From assembly GCF_003002065.1 (NCBI RefSeq), contig NZ_PVZG01000001.1, positions 124,001 through 188,000 of the forward strand: 64,000 nt of DNA, read 5' to 3'. The notes under the pieces are model-generated. The model saw only the letters and a program-made list of their open reading frames with translations, had not been told where the DNA came from and did no database searches. The stretch comes from Pseudosporangium ferrugineum. Lineage in GTDB: Bacteria; Actinomycetota; Actinomycetes; Mycobacteriales; Micromonosporaceae. Shown here in pieces: positions 28,001 to 36,269 of this stretch (its first letter is position 1; each line of letters opens with the position of its first letter). Position numbers and translations under genes: made by a program.

Positions 28001-29520
28001 GGCGAAACCTCCAAGGTGGGCACCGCGGCGAGCAGCTCGCGGGTGTACTCGTGCCGGGGACGGGCGTACACCTCGTCCACCGGCCCCTGTTCCACCACGC
28101 GGCCGTCGCGCATCACGAGCAGCCGGTCGGCGAGGTGGTGCACGACGCCGAGGTCGTGCGAGATGAACAGCAGGGCCGTGCCGTCCGTCGTACGGATGTC
28201 GGCGAGCAGGTCGAGGATCTGGGCCTGGACCGAGACGTCGAGGGCGGAGACCGGCTCGTCGCAGACGATCAGGGCGGGCCGGGGCGCCAGCGCGCGGGCG
28301 ATCGCCACCCGCTGCCGCTGCCCGCCGGAGAGCTGGCGCGGATAGCGGTCGAGCACCGCCGCGCCGAGGCCCACCCGTTCGAGCAGCGGGAGCGGCGAGT
28401 CGCCCCGGGGCAGGGCCTCCCCGACGATGCGCCGCACGGTCCAGCGGGGGTCGAACGAGGACAGCGGGTCCTGCGAGATGAGCTGCAGCCGCCGGCGCCG
28501 CGGCCGGCGCCGGCGTTCCGGCACGCCCGACCACGGCTCCCCCTCGAGCGTGACCCGCCCGGCCGTGGGCGTGGTCAGCCCGAGGATCAGGTGCGCGACG
28601 GTGCTCTTGCCGGAGCCGGACTCCCCCACGACGCCGAGCACCTCGCCCCGGCGCACGTCGAAACTCACGTCGCCGACGGCGGTGTGGCGGCCGTAGTCCT
28701 TGCGCAGGCCGGCGGCGCTGAGCACGACCTCGTCGCGGACCGGCGGGCCCGCCCGGCGGTCCAGGGACGCGGCGGCCACGAGCTTCCTCGTGTACGGGTG
28801 CCGCGCCGCGGCGAGCAGCTCGCGGGCGGGCCCGGACTCGACGATGACGCCGTCCTTCATCACCAGCACCCGGTCGGCGAGCCGGGAGACCACCGCCAGG
28901 TCGTGGCTGATCAGCAGCAGCGCCTCCCCCGCCGCCCGGCGCTCGGCGAGCAGCGCGAGGATCTGCGCCTGCACCGTCACGTCGAGCGCGGTGGTGGGCT
29001 CGTCGGCGATCAGCAGCGGCGGCCTGGCCGCGATGGCCGAGGCGATCAGCGCCCGCTGCCGCAGCCCGCCGGAGAGCTGGTGCGGGTACTGCCTCGCCCG
29101 CCGCCCGGGCTCGGGGACGTGCACCTCGGCGAGCAGCCGCTCCGGGGTGTCCGCGCGCCGGTGCGCCAGCAGCGCCTCGCCGATCTCGGCGCCGACGGTC
29201 CGCAGCGGGTCGAGGGAGACCAGCGCGTCCTGCAGCACCAGGCCCGCGAAGCCGCCGCGCAGCCGCCGCCAGTCGCGGTCTGCGTACCGGCGGGCGTCCC
29301 GGCCGTTCACCTCGAACGTCGCGGCCCGCACCTCGGCCCCCGGCCCGGCGAGGCCGACCAGGGTACGGGCGGTGACGCTCTTGCCGGACCCGGACTCCCC
29401 CACGATGGCGACACACTCGCCGGCCGCCACGGTGAACCCGACGCCGCGGACGGCCTCGACACGGTCCCGGCCGGCGGCGAACGCGACGTGCAGGTCCTCG
29501 ACCCGGATCAGGGTGCTCAT
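27997..29520 (-). CDS. Fused double ATP-binding subunit of a peptide-type ABC transporter
   Basis: A 507-residue protein with two complete ABC ATPase domains, equal to DppD and DppF fused. Domain 1: Walker A GESGSGKS (40-47), signature LSGGLRQRALIA, Walker B LLIADEP. Domain 2: Walker A GESGSGKST, signature LSGGQRQRVAIA, Walker B LIVCDEP. Each domain has the H-loop SHDL. It powers the two permeases encoded just upstream. The ATG at 29520 overlaps the stop of the second permease gene by 4 bases. Confidence 0.96.
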   Translation of the reverse strand: MSTLIRVEDLHVAFAAGRDRVEAVRGVGFTVAAGECVAIVGESGSGKSVTARTLVGLAGPGAEVRAATFEVNGRDARRYADRDWRRLRGGFAGLVLQDALVSLDPLRTVGAEIGEALLAHRRADTPERLLAEVHVPEPGRRARQYPHQLSGGLRQRALIASAIAARPPLLIADEPTTALDVTVQAQILALLAERRAAGEALLLISHDLAVVSRLADRVLVMKDGVIVESGPARELLAAARHPYTRKLVAAASLDRRAGPPVRDEVVLSAAGLRKDYGRHTAVGDVSFDVRRGEVLGVVGESGSGKSTVAHLILGLTTPTAGRVTLEGEPWSGVPERRRRPRRRRLQLISQDPLSSFDPRWTVRRIVGEALPRGDSPLPLLERVGLGAAVLDRYPRQLSGGQRQRVAIARALAPRPALIVCDEPVSALDVSVQAQILDLLADIRTTDGTALLFISHDLGVVHHLADRLLVMRDGRVVEQGPVDEVYARPRHEYTRELLAAVPTLEVSP

Positions 29521-30329
29521 CGCGGGTCCCGCCCCTCGAAACGGTGCTGGAGATGCCGGCCGACCACGGTCAGCGAGACCACGGTCAGGGTGACGACCAC
29601 GCCCGGCAGGATCGACGCCCACCAGGCGATGCGCAGGTAGTTGCGGCCGTCGGCGAGCATCGCGCCCCACTCCGGCGACGGCGGCTGCGGTCCCATGCCG
29701 AGGAAGCTGAGCCCGGCGGCGGCGAGGACGGCCTCCCCCAGGCCGATCATGGCGAGCACCGGGACCGGGCCCAGGACGTTCGGCAGGACGTGCCGCGCGA
29801 CCAGGCGCAGGCGGGTGCCGCCGTACGCCACCGCGCCGGTGACGTATCCGGCGCGGCGCACCACGAAGGTCTGCGCGCGGACCACCCGGGCGTAGTGCGG
29901 CAGGGTCGCGATGCCGATAGCCCCGACCAGCCCGGCGGTGCCTGGCCCGGCGATCGTGATGAACAACAGGGCGAGCAGCAGCAGCGGGAAGGCGGACAGC
30001 GCGTCGAAGCCGCGGGTGAGCGCCTCGTCGGCGTACCGGTGCGCCAGGCCCGCCAGGACGCCCAGCGTGACGCCGGCGGTGACCGCGATCAGGGTCGCGG
30101 CCAGACCGATCGCCAGGGAGTGCCGCGCGCCGTGCACGACCCGGTCGAAGACGTCGCGGCCGAGCTGGTCGGTGCCGAACCAGTGCGCGGCACCGGGTGC
30201 CTCCAGCACGTGCAGCGGGTCGGCGGCGAGCGGGTCGGCCGCCAGCCACGAGGGCCGGGCCGCCGCCAGCACGGCGACGGCCAGGAACGCCGCCGATGCG
30301 GCGACACCCGGTCCGGGGAGACGCATCAT
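29517..30329 (-). CDS. ABC transporter permease (DppC-like)
   Basis: A 270-residue permease of the OppC/DppC type. It has an N-terminal hydrophobic segment, the periplasmic HWFGTDQLGRDVFDRVVHGAR motif typical of DppC, five further membrane segments and the EAA-like coupling loop (around residues 150-180). ATG at 30329 overlaps the upstream stop (ATGA); the next codon is also ATG. It works with the other permease and the fused ATPase. Confidence 0.95.
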   Translation of the reverse strand: MMRLPGPGVAASAAFLAVAVLAAARPSWLAADPLAADPLHVLEAPGAAHWFGTDQLGRDVFDRVVHGARHSLAIGLAATLIAVTAGVTLGVLAGLAHRYADEALTRGFDALSAFPLLLLALLFITIAGPGTAGLVGAIGIATLPHYARVVRAQTFVVRRAGYVTGAVAYGGTRLRLVARHVLPNVLGPVPVLAMIGLGEAVLAAAGLSFLGMGPQPPSPEWGAMLADGRNYLRIAWWASILPGVVVTLTVVSLTVVGRHLQHRFEGRDPR

Positions 30330-31243
30330 CTGCTCCCTCGCAGCCGGGGATCGACGATCAGGTACGCGAGATCCGCGGCGGTGTTGAGCACCACGTACAC
30401 CAGCGCGGACAGCACCACGACGGCGAGCACGACCGGCAGGTCCTTCGCGGTGACCGCCGCAAGGGTGACCTGGCCCAGGCCGGGCCGCCCGAACACCTGC
30501 TCGACGATCACCGCGCCGCCGAGCAGGATGCCGAAGAGCCAGCCGACCAGGGTCACCGCCGGCAGCAGCGCGTGCCGCAGGGCGTGCCGGACCAGCACCG
30601 CGCCCTCCCGCAGGCCCCGCGCCCGGGCGGTGACCGCGAACGGCTCGTCGAGCGCGCGGTCGAGCCCGTCGCGCAGCACCTGGGTGAGCACCCCGGCCAC
30701 CGGCAGGGCGAGGGTCACCGCGGGCAGCACCAGGGCGGCGAACCCGCGGTCGCCGGAGACCGGGAACAGTCCGAGCCGGAACGAGAACACGCTGAGCAGC
30801 ACGATGCCGATGAGGAACGGCGGCGTGGAGACCAGCACCAGCTCGGCCGCCGAGCTGACCCGCCGGGCCCACGGCCGACGGGTGGTGACGGCCAGGACCA
30901 GGGCGAGCGCGATGCCGAGCGCGGCGGCCAGCACCGCCAGCCGCAGCGTCGGGCCCACCTGCTCGCCGACGATCGCGCTCACCGGCCGGTGCAGCAGGTA
31001 CGACCGGCCGAGATCGCCCCGGGCGGCCCGGGCCAGGTAGTCGAGGTACTGCACCAGGGCCGGGCGGTCGAGGCCCCACTCGTCGATGATCTGCGCGCGG
31101 ATCTGCGGGGTATCCGCGCCGTCGCCGACGATGCTGTCCACCGTGTCCCCGGGCGCGGCGAGCAGGGCCAGGTACGCGGCCGTCGCGGCGGCCCAGAGCA
31201 CCACCAGGCCGGTCGCCACCCGCCGCAGCACCGGTCGCAGCAT
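30326..31243 (-). CDS. ABC transporter permease (DppB-like)
   Basis: A 305-residue OppB/DppB-type permease: first membrane helix (9-29), the large periplasmic loop with DEWGLDRPALVQYLDYL, then five membrane helices with the coupling motif TARARGLREGAVLVRHALRHAL. The start codon overlaps the stop of the substrate-binding protein gene. An alternative GTG lies one codon upstream. Confidence 0.95.
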   Translation of the reverse strand: MLRPVLRRVATGLVVLWAAATAAYLALLAAPGDTVDSIVGDGADTPQIRAQIIDEWGLDRPALVQYLDYLARAARGDLGRSYLLHRPVSAIVGEQVGPTLRLAVLAAALGIALALVLAVTTRRPWARRVSSAAELVLVSTPPFLIGIVLLSVFSFRLGLFPVSGDRGFAALVLPAVTLALPVAGVLTQVLRDGLDRALDEPFAVTARARGLREGAVLVRHALRHALLPAVTLVGWLFGILLGGAVIVEQVFGRPGLGQVTLAAVTAKDLPVVLAVVVLSALVYVVLNTAADLAYLIVDPRLRGSR

Positions 31244-32853
31244 CACCGGGCCACCCAGACGCCGTACGCCCGGTCCGGCACGCCCGCGGTCGGCTCGAAA
31301 CCCAGCCCGCCGACCGAACGGCTCGCGGCGAGCTGGTCCGCGGGGGCGTACAGCGGCAGCACCAGGGCGTCGTCGGCGACGACCTTGCGCTGGACCTGCC
31401 GGTACGCCGCCGAGCGCCGGGCCGCGTCGCCGGTGGCCTGGCCCTGGTCGAGCAGCCGGTCCAGGGAGCGGTCGCGGTGGCCGGTCCGGTTGATCGCCCC
31501 CTGCGAGTGCAGCAGCAGGTTGAGGGCCGCGCCCGCGTCGGTGTCGGCCCGGGAGTTGTCGAAGACCTCGTACGCGCCGTCCTCGAGGGCCTTGGTGGCG
31601 GTGCCCTGGTCCACCAGGGACACCTGAAGGTCGATGCCGGCGCTCCGCTTCACCGCCGCCTGCACGGTCTGGGCCAGCACGTCGCGGCGGTCGCGGACGA
31701 AGGGGGCCGACTGCACCAAGCGTACGGTGAGCCGCTTGCCGTCCCTGGTCCGGAAGCCCTCGGCGTCGCGCGTGGACCAGCCGGCCTCGTCGAGCAGCCG
31801 GTTGGCGCCCACCGGATCGTTGCCGTAGCCGCCCTCGATGCTCTTGTCGTAGAACGGGCCGGACGGGCTCAGCACGCTCCACGCCCGGGTGGCGGTGCCG
31901 CGGTAGACGGCGTTCAGCACGGTGTCCACGTCGACCGCGTCCCGGAACGCCTTACGGACCCGGACGTCGTCGAACGGCGCGTGGGAGACGTTCAGGTAGT
32001 ACGCGTACGCGGAACCCGAGTTCAGCGCCCGGGTGAAGCGCAGCCGCGGGTCGGCGGTGATCAGCGCCTGGTCGGTGGCCGGCACCCCCTCGATCACCTG
32101 GACCTGTCCCGAGGTGAGCGCGCCGACCCGCACCGACGACTCCTTCAGGAACCGGTACGTGACCTGCTCGAGGTACGCCGGCCGCTCGCCCCAGTAGCGG
32201 GGATTGCGGGTGAAATGCACCTCCTGCCCGGCGCTGTAGCGGTCGAGCACGAACGGCCCGGTGCCGGCCAGCGCGGGCCCGCCGGCCTTGAGGTCGGGCG
32301 CCTCCCGCAGCGACTTCGGCGACACGATCGCGCCCTGCGGCGACGCGAGGAAGTCGAGCAGCAGCACGTCGGGCCGGGTCAGCCGGTAGACGACGGTGGC
32401 GGGGTCCGGGGTCTCGACGCCGCTCAGGTTGCGGAGCTGCACGGCGGCGACGGCGGGGGCGTAACCGGGCGCCCGGAGCTGGTCCGCGTTGGCCTTGACG
32501 GCGGCCGCGTCGAAGCCGGTGCCGTCGCTGAAGACGACCCCGCCACGCAGGTGGAACGTGTACGACTTCCCATCGGCGGACACCTCGTATCCGGTGGCGA
32601 GCCGGGGCGTGTAGCCGCCCTCGGCGTCGTGGGTGAGCAGGCCCTCGAAGGTGTTGCCGACCAGCAGCCGGGCCTTGGCCTGCGCGTACTGGTGCGGGTT
32701 GAAGGTGATCGGCTCGGTCTCGACACCCCAGATCAGGGAGCCGCCGCTGACCGGCTGCCCGGCGTCGGCGGCCGGGGCGCCGCCTCCGCCGCCGGAGCAG
32801 GCGCCGAGCGTGAGGGTGACGGTGAGGAACAGGGCTGCGGCGAATCTGCGCAC
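31243..32853 (-). CDS. Lipoprotein substrate-binding protein (family 5, peptide-type)
   Basis: A 536-residue extracytoplasmic binding protein of solute-binding family 5, which binds peptides, nickel, glutathione-like or other small molecules. It has a lipoprotein signal peptide with lipobox TLGAC (Cys19), then the mature binding protein with typical segments such as TFHLRGGVVFSDGTGFDA. The GTG at 32853 is chosen because it gives a clean signal peptide and has GGAGA upstream; an ATG at 32880 would add 9 residues without a ribosome site. First structural gene of the sulfur operon, 84 bases after the leader peptide gene. The cysteine leader suggests a sulfur-containing ligand. Confidence 0.93.
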   Translation of the reverse strand: MRRFAAALFLTVTLTLGACSGGGGGAPAADAGQPVSGGSLIWGVETEPITFNPHQYAQAKARLLVGNTFEGLLTHDAEGGYTPRLATGYEVSADGKSYTFHLRGGVVFSDGTGFDAAAVKANADQLRAPGYAPAVAAVQLRNLSGVETPDPATVVYRLTRPDVLLLDFLASPQGAIVSPKSLREAPDLKAGGPALAGTGPFVLDRYSAGQEVHFTRNPRYWGERPAYLEQVTYRFLKESSVRVGALTSGQVQVIEGVPATDQALITADPRLRFTRALNSGSAYAYYLNVSHAPFDDVRVRKAFRDAVDVDTVLNAVYRGTATRAWSVLSPSGPFYDKSIEGGYGNDPVGANRLLDEAGWSTRDAEGFRTRDGKRLTVRLVQSAPFVRDRRDVLAQTVQAAVKRSAGIDLQVSLVDQGTATKALEDGAYEVFDNSRADTDAGAALNLLLHSQGAINRTGHRDRSLDRLLDQGQATGDAARRSAAYRQVQRKVVADDALVLPLYAPADQLAASRSVGGLGFEPTAGVPDRAYGVWVAR

Positions 32854-32937
32854 GGAGGTCTCCAGTCGCGGTCCGGGCATGCGGCGGCGCACCCGGCGGG
32901 GCCGGGCGTTACGGCGTGGGATCGGGTCGGCGTCCTG

Positions 32938-33015
32938 TCAGCGGCGACAGCACATGCCGGCACTGCGACACAGATCGATGCTGAGTCGCCGGGTGAGAAG
33001 CACCGGTGCGGCCAT
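32938..33015 (-). CDS. Cysteine-rich leader peptide (putative attenuator uORF)
   Basis: A 25-codon gene starting at the ATG at 33015. The peptide contains the actinobacterial leader-peptide signature LLTRR-L-x-IDLCR, followed by cysteines at 22 and 23 after Cys16, and ends CCRR. Such peptides precede sulfur-metabolism genes in mycobacteria and streptomycetes; ribosome stalling at Cys codons under cysteine limitation is the known or proposed regulatory mode. It lies 84 bases upstream of the binding-protein gene of the monooxygenase/transporter operon. Too short for gene finders. An AGGAAATAGGT ribosome-site-like stretch precedes the start. Confidence 0.8.
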   Translation of the reverse strand: MAAPVLLTRRLSIDLCRSAGMCCRR

Positions 33016-33059
33016 ACCTATTTCCTATAGCCAAACTAGGAATTTCTCAAGGGATAGGT
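33016..33059 (-). promoter_or_regulatory. AT-rich promoter/operator of the sulfur operon with nested inverted repeats
   Basis: This unusually AT-rich patch precedes the leader peptide. Two nested inverted repeats are visible: ACCTAT (33016-33021) with ATAGGT (33054-33059), and TTCCTA (33022-33027) with TAGGAA (33037-33042). On the minus strand TTGAGA (33050-33045) could be a -35, with a -10-like TAGGAA about 17 bases later. The layout suits an operator for a sulfur-responsive regulator encoded elsewhere. Confidence 0.5.
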
Positions 33060-33177
33060 GACGCTCGTCCCGTCCCTTGGATGCTCCCCTGCGGCGCGGA
33101 CTCCTCGGACCGGTCAGACCGATGCCCGGTCGCGCCTACGCTGCCTCGCTCGACGCGCGGGCGGCGGGGGGCCGGGT

Positions 33178-33633
33178 TCAGGCGCTCGGGTGATACCACT
33201 CGTCGCCGCCCGAGGGCAGGACGCGGGTCAGGTAGTCCGCCAGGCCGTCGGCCACGGTGCGCCGCTCGTCCGTCTCGTGATCCCAGACGACGACGCCGCG
33301 CGAGGGGTCGCCGGGCACGAATCCGAAGTGGTCCCCGCCCCCGTTGTCGCCGAAGAACAGCAGGTCGTCGAAGGGCGCGTACAGATCCTTGAAATCCGGG
33401 AAGGTGCGGAACTCGACGTTGTCGCGCACGATCCGCTCCACCGGCCAGACCGCGTCCAGCCCCCACGCCCCCCGCACGCCGTCGGTCTCCGCCAGCAACG
33501 ACGCGAGGTCCTCCGGGAAGAGCTGGCCGAGCCGCTCCTGCGCCGCCGCGACCGCCCCCGGCGCCGCGCCGTCGGAGAGGGTGGCGGAGGGCAGCACCGC
33601 GAGGACGATGTCCCGCCAGAACACAGCCAGCAT
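33178..33633 (-). CDS. SMI1/KNR4 (SUKH) family protein
   Basis: A 151-residue protein of the SMI1/KNR4 fold. The family pattern is visible: an acidic helix (AAAQERLGQLFPEDLASLLAETDGVRG), followed by strands LLFFGDNGGGDHFGFVPGD and VVVWDHETDE, then the C-terminal helix GLADYLTRVL. Some SUKH proteins act as immunity proteins against polymorphic toxins, but no toxin gene is adjacent. Isolated gene; precise role unknown. Confidence 0.88.
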   Translation of the reverse strand: MLAVFWRDIVLAVLPSATLSDGAAPGAVAAAQERLGQLFPEDLASLLAETDGVRGAWGLDAVWPVERIVRDNVEFRTFPDFKDLYAPFDDLLFFGDNGGGDHFGFVPGDPSRGVVVWDHETDERRTVADGLADYLTRVLPSGGDEWYHPSA

Positions 33634-33700
33634 GATGGCATCCTATCGATGCCGAGACACCGGCCCCCGGCGCCGGCCCGGGAGCGAGCCGACCACCCAG

Positions 33701-33849
33701 GCCGCTCCCCGGCGCGGCGAGGAACGGCCGGCAGCGCACGCGGAGCCGCTCACCGGCGCGGCGAGGGACCGCCGGCACCGCACGCTGGGCCGGTCACCGC
33801 CGCGGCGAGGGACCGCCGCCAGCGCACGCGGGGCCGCTCACCGGCGGGG
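33701..33849. repeat. 44-bp tandem repeat, about 3.4 copies
   Basis: Two full copies (33738-33781 and 33782-33825) share ACGC-GG-GCCG-TCACCG-CGCGGCGAGGGACCGCC, with a divergent partial copy before and a partial copy after that runs into the 3' end of the next gene. Located between the SUKH gene and the coiled-coil gene. Confidence 0.75.
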
Positions 33850-34224
33850 TGGGGCGCCCCGGGCCGCGCGCACGCGCATGCCGAGTTCGAAGAGCCGCCG
33901 GCCGTCCTCCTCGGACTCCTCCAACGCGCGGCGGGCGATCGCGGCGGCCGTGCGGTTCACCTCCTCGGCGACGTTCCGGGCGTCCTCGTACGCCGCCTCC
34001 GCCTGGTCGGCCCGCGCCACGAGGGAGAGGTCGCCCGGCTCGTCGCGGCGCGCCTCCCGCAGCCCGGTCAGCCGGTCCCAGGCGGCCTTCTCCTCGCGGT
34101 GGGCGGCCTGCTGGGCCCGCAACGCCTCGCTGGTCGCCGCGTCCCGGGCGACGGCACGCCTGGCGATGTCCGCGCGAACCGCCTCATACTCGGTCAGCAG
34201 GCGGTCGCGGTCGTCCTCGGACAC
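33838..34224 (-). CDS. Coiled-coil hypothetical protein
   Basis: A 128-residue, highly charged, mostly helical protein rich in Ala, Arg and Glu with heptad-like patterning throughout (for example RLLTEYEAVRADIARRAVA and EDARNVAEEVNRTAAAI). No membrane segment and no known domain. The 3' end runs into the 44-bp repeat array. Function unknown. Confidence 0.65.
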   Translation of the reverse strand: MSEDDRDRLLTEYEAVRADIARRAVARDAATSEALRAQQAAHREEKAAWDRLTGLREARRDEPGDLSLVARADQAEAAYEDARNVAEEVNRTAAAIARRALEESEEDGRRLFELGMRVRAARGAPPRR

Positions 34225-34530
34225 CCCAGCAAGCTAGCACCGGCACGCCGTGATCGGCCCGCCCCTCGGCGCCGGCTGTGGACAACCCGCCCCGGGTCCC
34301 CGTCAGCCGGTGAGCAGTCACCCGGCGACCGCGGCCCAGCGATCAGCGCGGGCCCGGGCCGCGCCACCGACCGGCGCACCGGGCCGGCCGGCGCCGCCAC
34401 GGGCGCACCCCGAGAGCCCGGCGGCGCCGCGACGACAGCCGGCGCCGCTCACGGGCGCACCCCGAGAGCCCGGCGACGACGGCCGGCGCGGCGGAGGGCG
34501 CAGTTCGACGTCGCCGCTGTGGCCGCTCGG
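34225..34530. repeat. Intergenic region with a 52-bp spaced direct repeat
   Basis: The 25-base string beginning ACGGGCGCACCCCGAGAGCC occurs at 34399-34423 and again at 34451-34475. The rest of this 306-base gap is GC-rich, with no gene I can support. Confidence 0.6.
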
Positions 34531-35154
34531 TCAGGAGACCGCGGCGAGGCGATCGAGGATCCGCTGCGGGAGGGCCTGCTCCGCGAACAGCCGCCGTACG
34601 TCCGCGACCGGAAGGTAGCGACCGTCCGCGCCGTCGCGGCCGAGGACCTTCAGGAGGACCGGCCATTCGCCGTTCATGAGCTTGCGGTCGATCCCGCGGC
34701 GGCGCCCGGCCGCACGTGCGAAGTTGGCGTCCATGTAGCGGTTCAGGTCGTCGGCGTCGAGGCCGCGCTCCGTCGTGCCGTCCGGCAGGCGCTTCTCGCC
34801 GGCGAAGCCGTCCAGCCGGTCGAGCTCCGCCGCGACGAGGTTCGCCCGCTGATCGAGGATGCCGGAGCCGGCCCCCTTCTTGTCGAGCGGGCCGCCGCGC
34901 AGCTCGTCGAGACGGACGCCGTGCCGCCGGGTGCGCAGCAGCCGCCCCGGCCCCAGCCCGTTGGACACCGTGGCGATGAGGCGGATCGCCGCTCCCGGGA
35001 GCGAGGGCGAGCCGTCACCCGCCGCGGCGACCCGGCGGATCGTGGTGTCGACGGCCGAGACGGGCTGGACATCGCCGGCGAGGTGGCCCTGCGCCACGAG
35101 GGCGCGCAGGAAAGGGCAGGGATTCCCCGGGGAAACCGCCGTCGTCTCGTCCAT
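34531..35154 (-). CDS. Conserved hypothetical protein
   Basis: A 207-residue soluble protein, starting at the ATG at 35154. It opens with a Cys-Pro motif (GNPCPFLRALVAQGHL) reminiscent of heme-peroxidase or catalase-type openings, but no heme-binding pattern follows. A long central part (LDKKGAGSGILDQRANL, RGLDADDLNRYMDANFARAAGRRR) and a tail (NGEWPVLLKVLGRDGADGRYLPVADVRRLF) look like a defined globular family. I have no functional assignment. Flanked on both sides by repeat-bearing gaps. Confidence 0.72.
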   Translation of the reverse strand: MDETTAVSPGNPCPFLRALVAQGHLAGDVQPVSAVDTTIRRVAAAGDGSPSLPGAAIRLIATVSNGLGPGRLLRTRRHGVRLDELRGGPLDKKGAGSGILDQRANLVAAELDRLDGFAGEKRLPDGTTERGLDADDLNRYMDANFARAAGRRRGIDRKLMNGEWPVLLKVLGRDGADGRYLPVADVRRLFAEQALPQRILDRLAAVS

Positions 35155-35469
35155 GAGTCCTCCCGATCCGCCACCGCGTCCGGAAGCCCGGCGCCCAATG
35201 TGGATCTTAGGAGCGCGAGGGCGGGCGCTCCGCCGGAAAGCGGTGACGGTGCGCGGCCGGACATTCCTCATGCCCGGCCGGACAAACCCTCCACCGGCGC
35301 GGCGGCCGGGCCGATCGGCGGGCAACCGGCCTCGGCGACCCGGGGCGAACCTCAGCCCGCACGGGGGCCGGGCCGATCGGCGGGCAACCGGCCTCGGCAA
35401 CGCGGGGCGAACCTCAGCCCGCACGGGGGCCCGGCCGATCGGCGGGCAACCGGCCCGGCGACCCGGGGC
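35155..35469. repeat. Intergenic region with a 62-bp tandem repeat, three copies
   Basis: Copies begin at 35308, 35370 and 35432 with the same string GGCCGATCGGCGGGCAACCG and are nearly identical. Each contains the palindrome GCCGATCGGC. The third copy runs into the 3' end of the DapA-family gene. The rest of the gap (35155-35307) shows nothing clear. Confidence 0.85.
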
Positions 35470-36228
35470 TCAGCCCGCGCGGCGGCGGGGGGAGGTGCCG
35501 TAGCGGGCGGCGATCGCCGCCTTGAGGCCGCCCGGGCCGGCCTTCGCCTCCCGTTCGGCGCGCATGACCCGGCGCTGGGCGGCCACGTCCCGCTCCCAGG
35601 CGGCCAGGCAGTCCTCGGGCACCAGGTTCGCCGCCGCCACGATCGCTCCCGTCGCGCCGAGCCAGCCGGCGTACCCGAGGAGCGCGGAGGCGCCCACGTA
35701 GACGTCGCAGCCGGCCTCGAGTTCGTGGCCCAGCCGGGCGGCGTCGCCGCTCGAGTCCTTGATCCCGGTCACCGGCAGCGTGGCCAGCGCGCCGACCGGC
35801 ACCGGGCCGCCCGCGACCGCCGGGTAGTGGTAGGCCAGCACCGGCTGCCCGCCCGCCGCCGCGGCCACCGCCGTGTAGTAGTCGCCCAGGTCGCCGCCGA
35901 GGCGGGGCGGGGCCACGAGCAGGGCGTCCGCGCCGGCCCGCACCGCCGCCCGGGTCCGGGCCGCCGCCTGTCCGTGCCATTCACCGGATGTTCCGGCGAG
36001 GACCGGCACGCCGGGGCAGGCCTCGCGCACCGCGGCGACCAGGGTGACGCGCTCGTCGTCGGTCAGGGTGGACGCCTCGCCGGTGCTGCCGTTCACCAGG
36101 ACCGCGCGGATGCCGGCCGCGACCACCCGGGCGGCGTGTTCCGCCGTCGCCGCGGCGTCCACGCCCCCGTCCGGGTCGAACAGGTTGACCAGCGCGACCG
36201 CCGGCCCGTGCCACAGCGCGTCCGTCAT
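35470..36228 (-). CDS. Dihydrodipicolinate synthase/N-acetylneuraminate lyase family aldolase
   Basis: A 252-residue class I aldolase of the DapA family, slightly shorter than typical 290-residue members. Visible motifs: NGSTGEASTLTDDER (the GTTGE-like pyruvate site, 45-60), the catalytic Tyr in LAYHYPAVAG (near 132), and the Schiff-base Lys in TGIKDSSGD (near 157). It condenses or cleaves pyruvate with an aldehyde. A truncated C-terminus and lack of lysine pathway neighbours argue against the true DapA. Substrate unknown. Confidence 0.88.
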   Translation of the reverse strand: MTDALWHGPAVALVNLFDPDGGVDAAATAEHAARVVAAGIRAVLVNGSTGEASTLTDDERVTLVAAVREACPGVPVLAGTSGEWHGQAAARTRAAVRAGADALLVAPPRLGGDLGDYYTAVAAAAGGQPVLAYHYPAVAGGPVPVGALATLPVTGIKDSSGDAARLGHELEAGCDVYVGASALLGYAGWLGATGAIVAAANLVPEDCLAAWERDVAAQRRVMRAEREAKAGPGGLKAAIAARYGTSPRRRAG

Positions 36229-36269
36229 GCCGCCAGACTATGCCCGTTTCGCCCCGGCCCGCCCGCGCC

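Noticed and set aside
33178-33633. Polymorphic toxin immunity role for the SUKH protein
   Set aside because: No toxin or secretion-tag gene is nearby, so the immunity interpretation has no support here.
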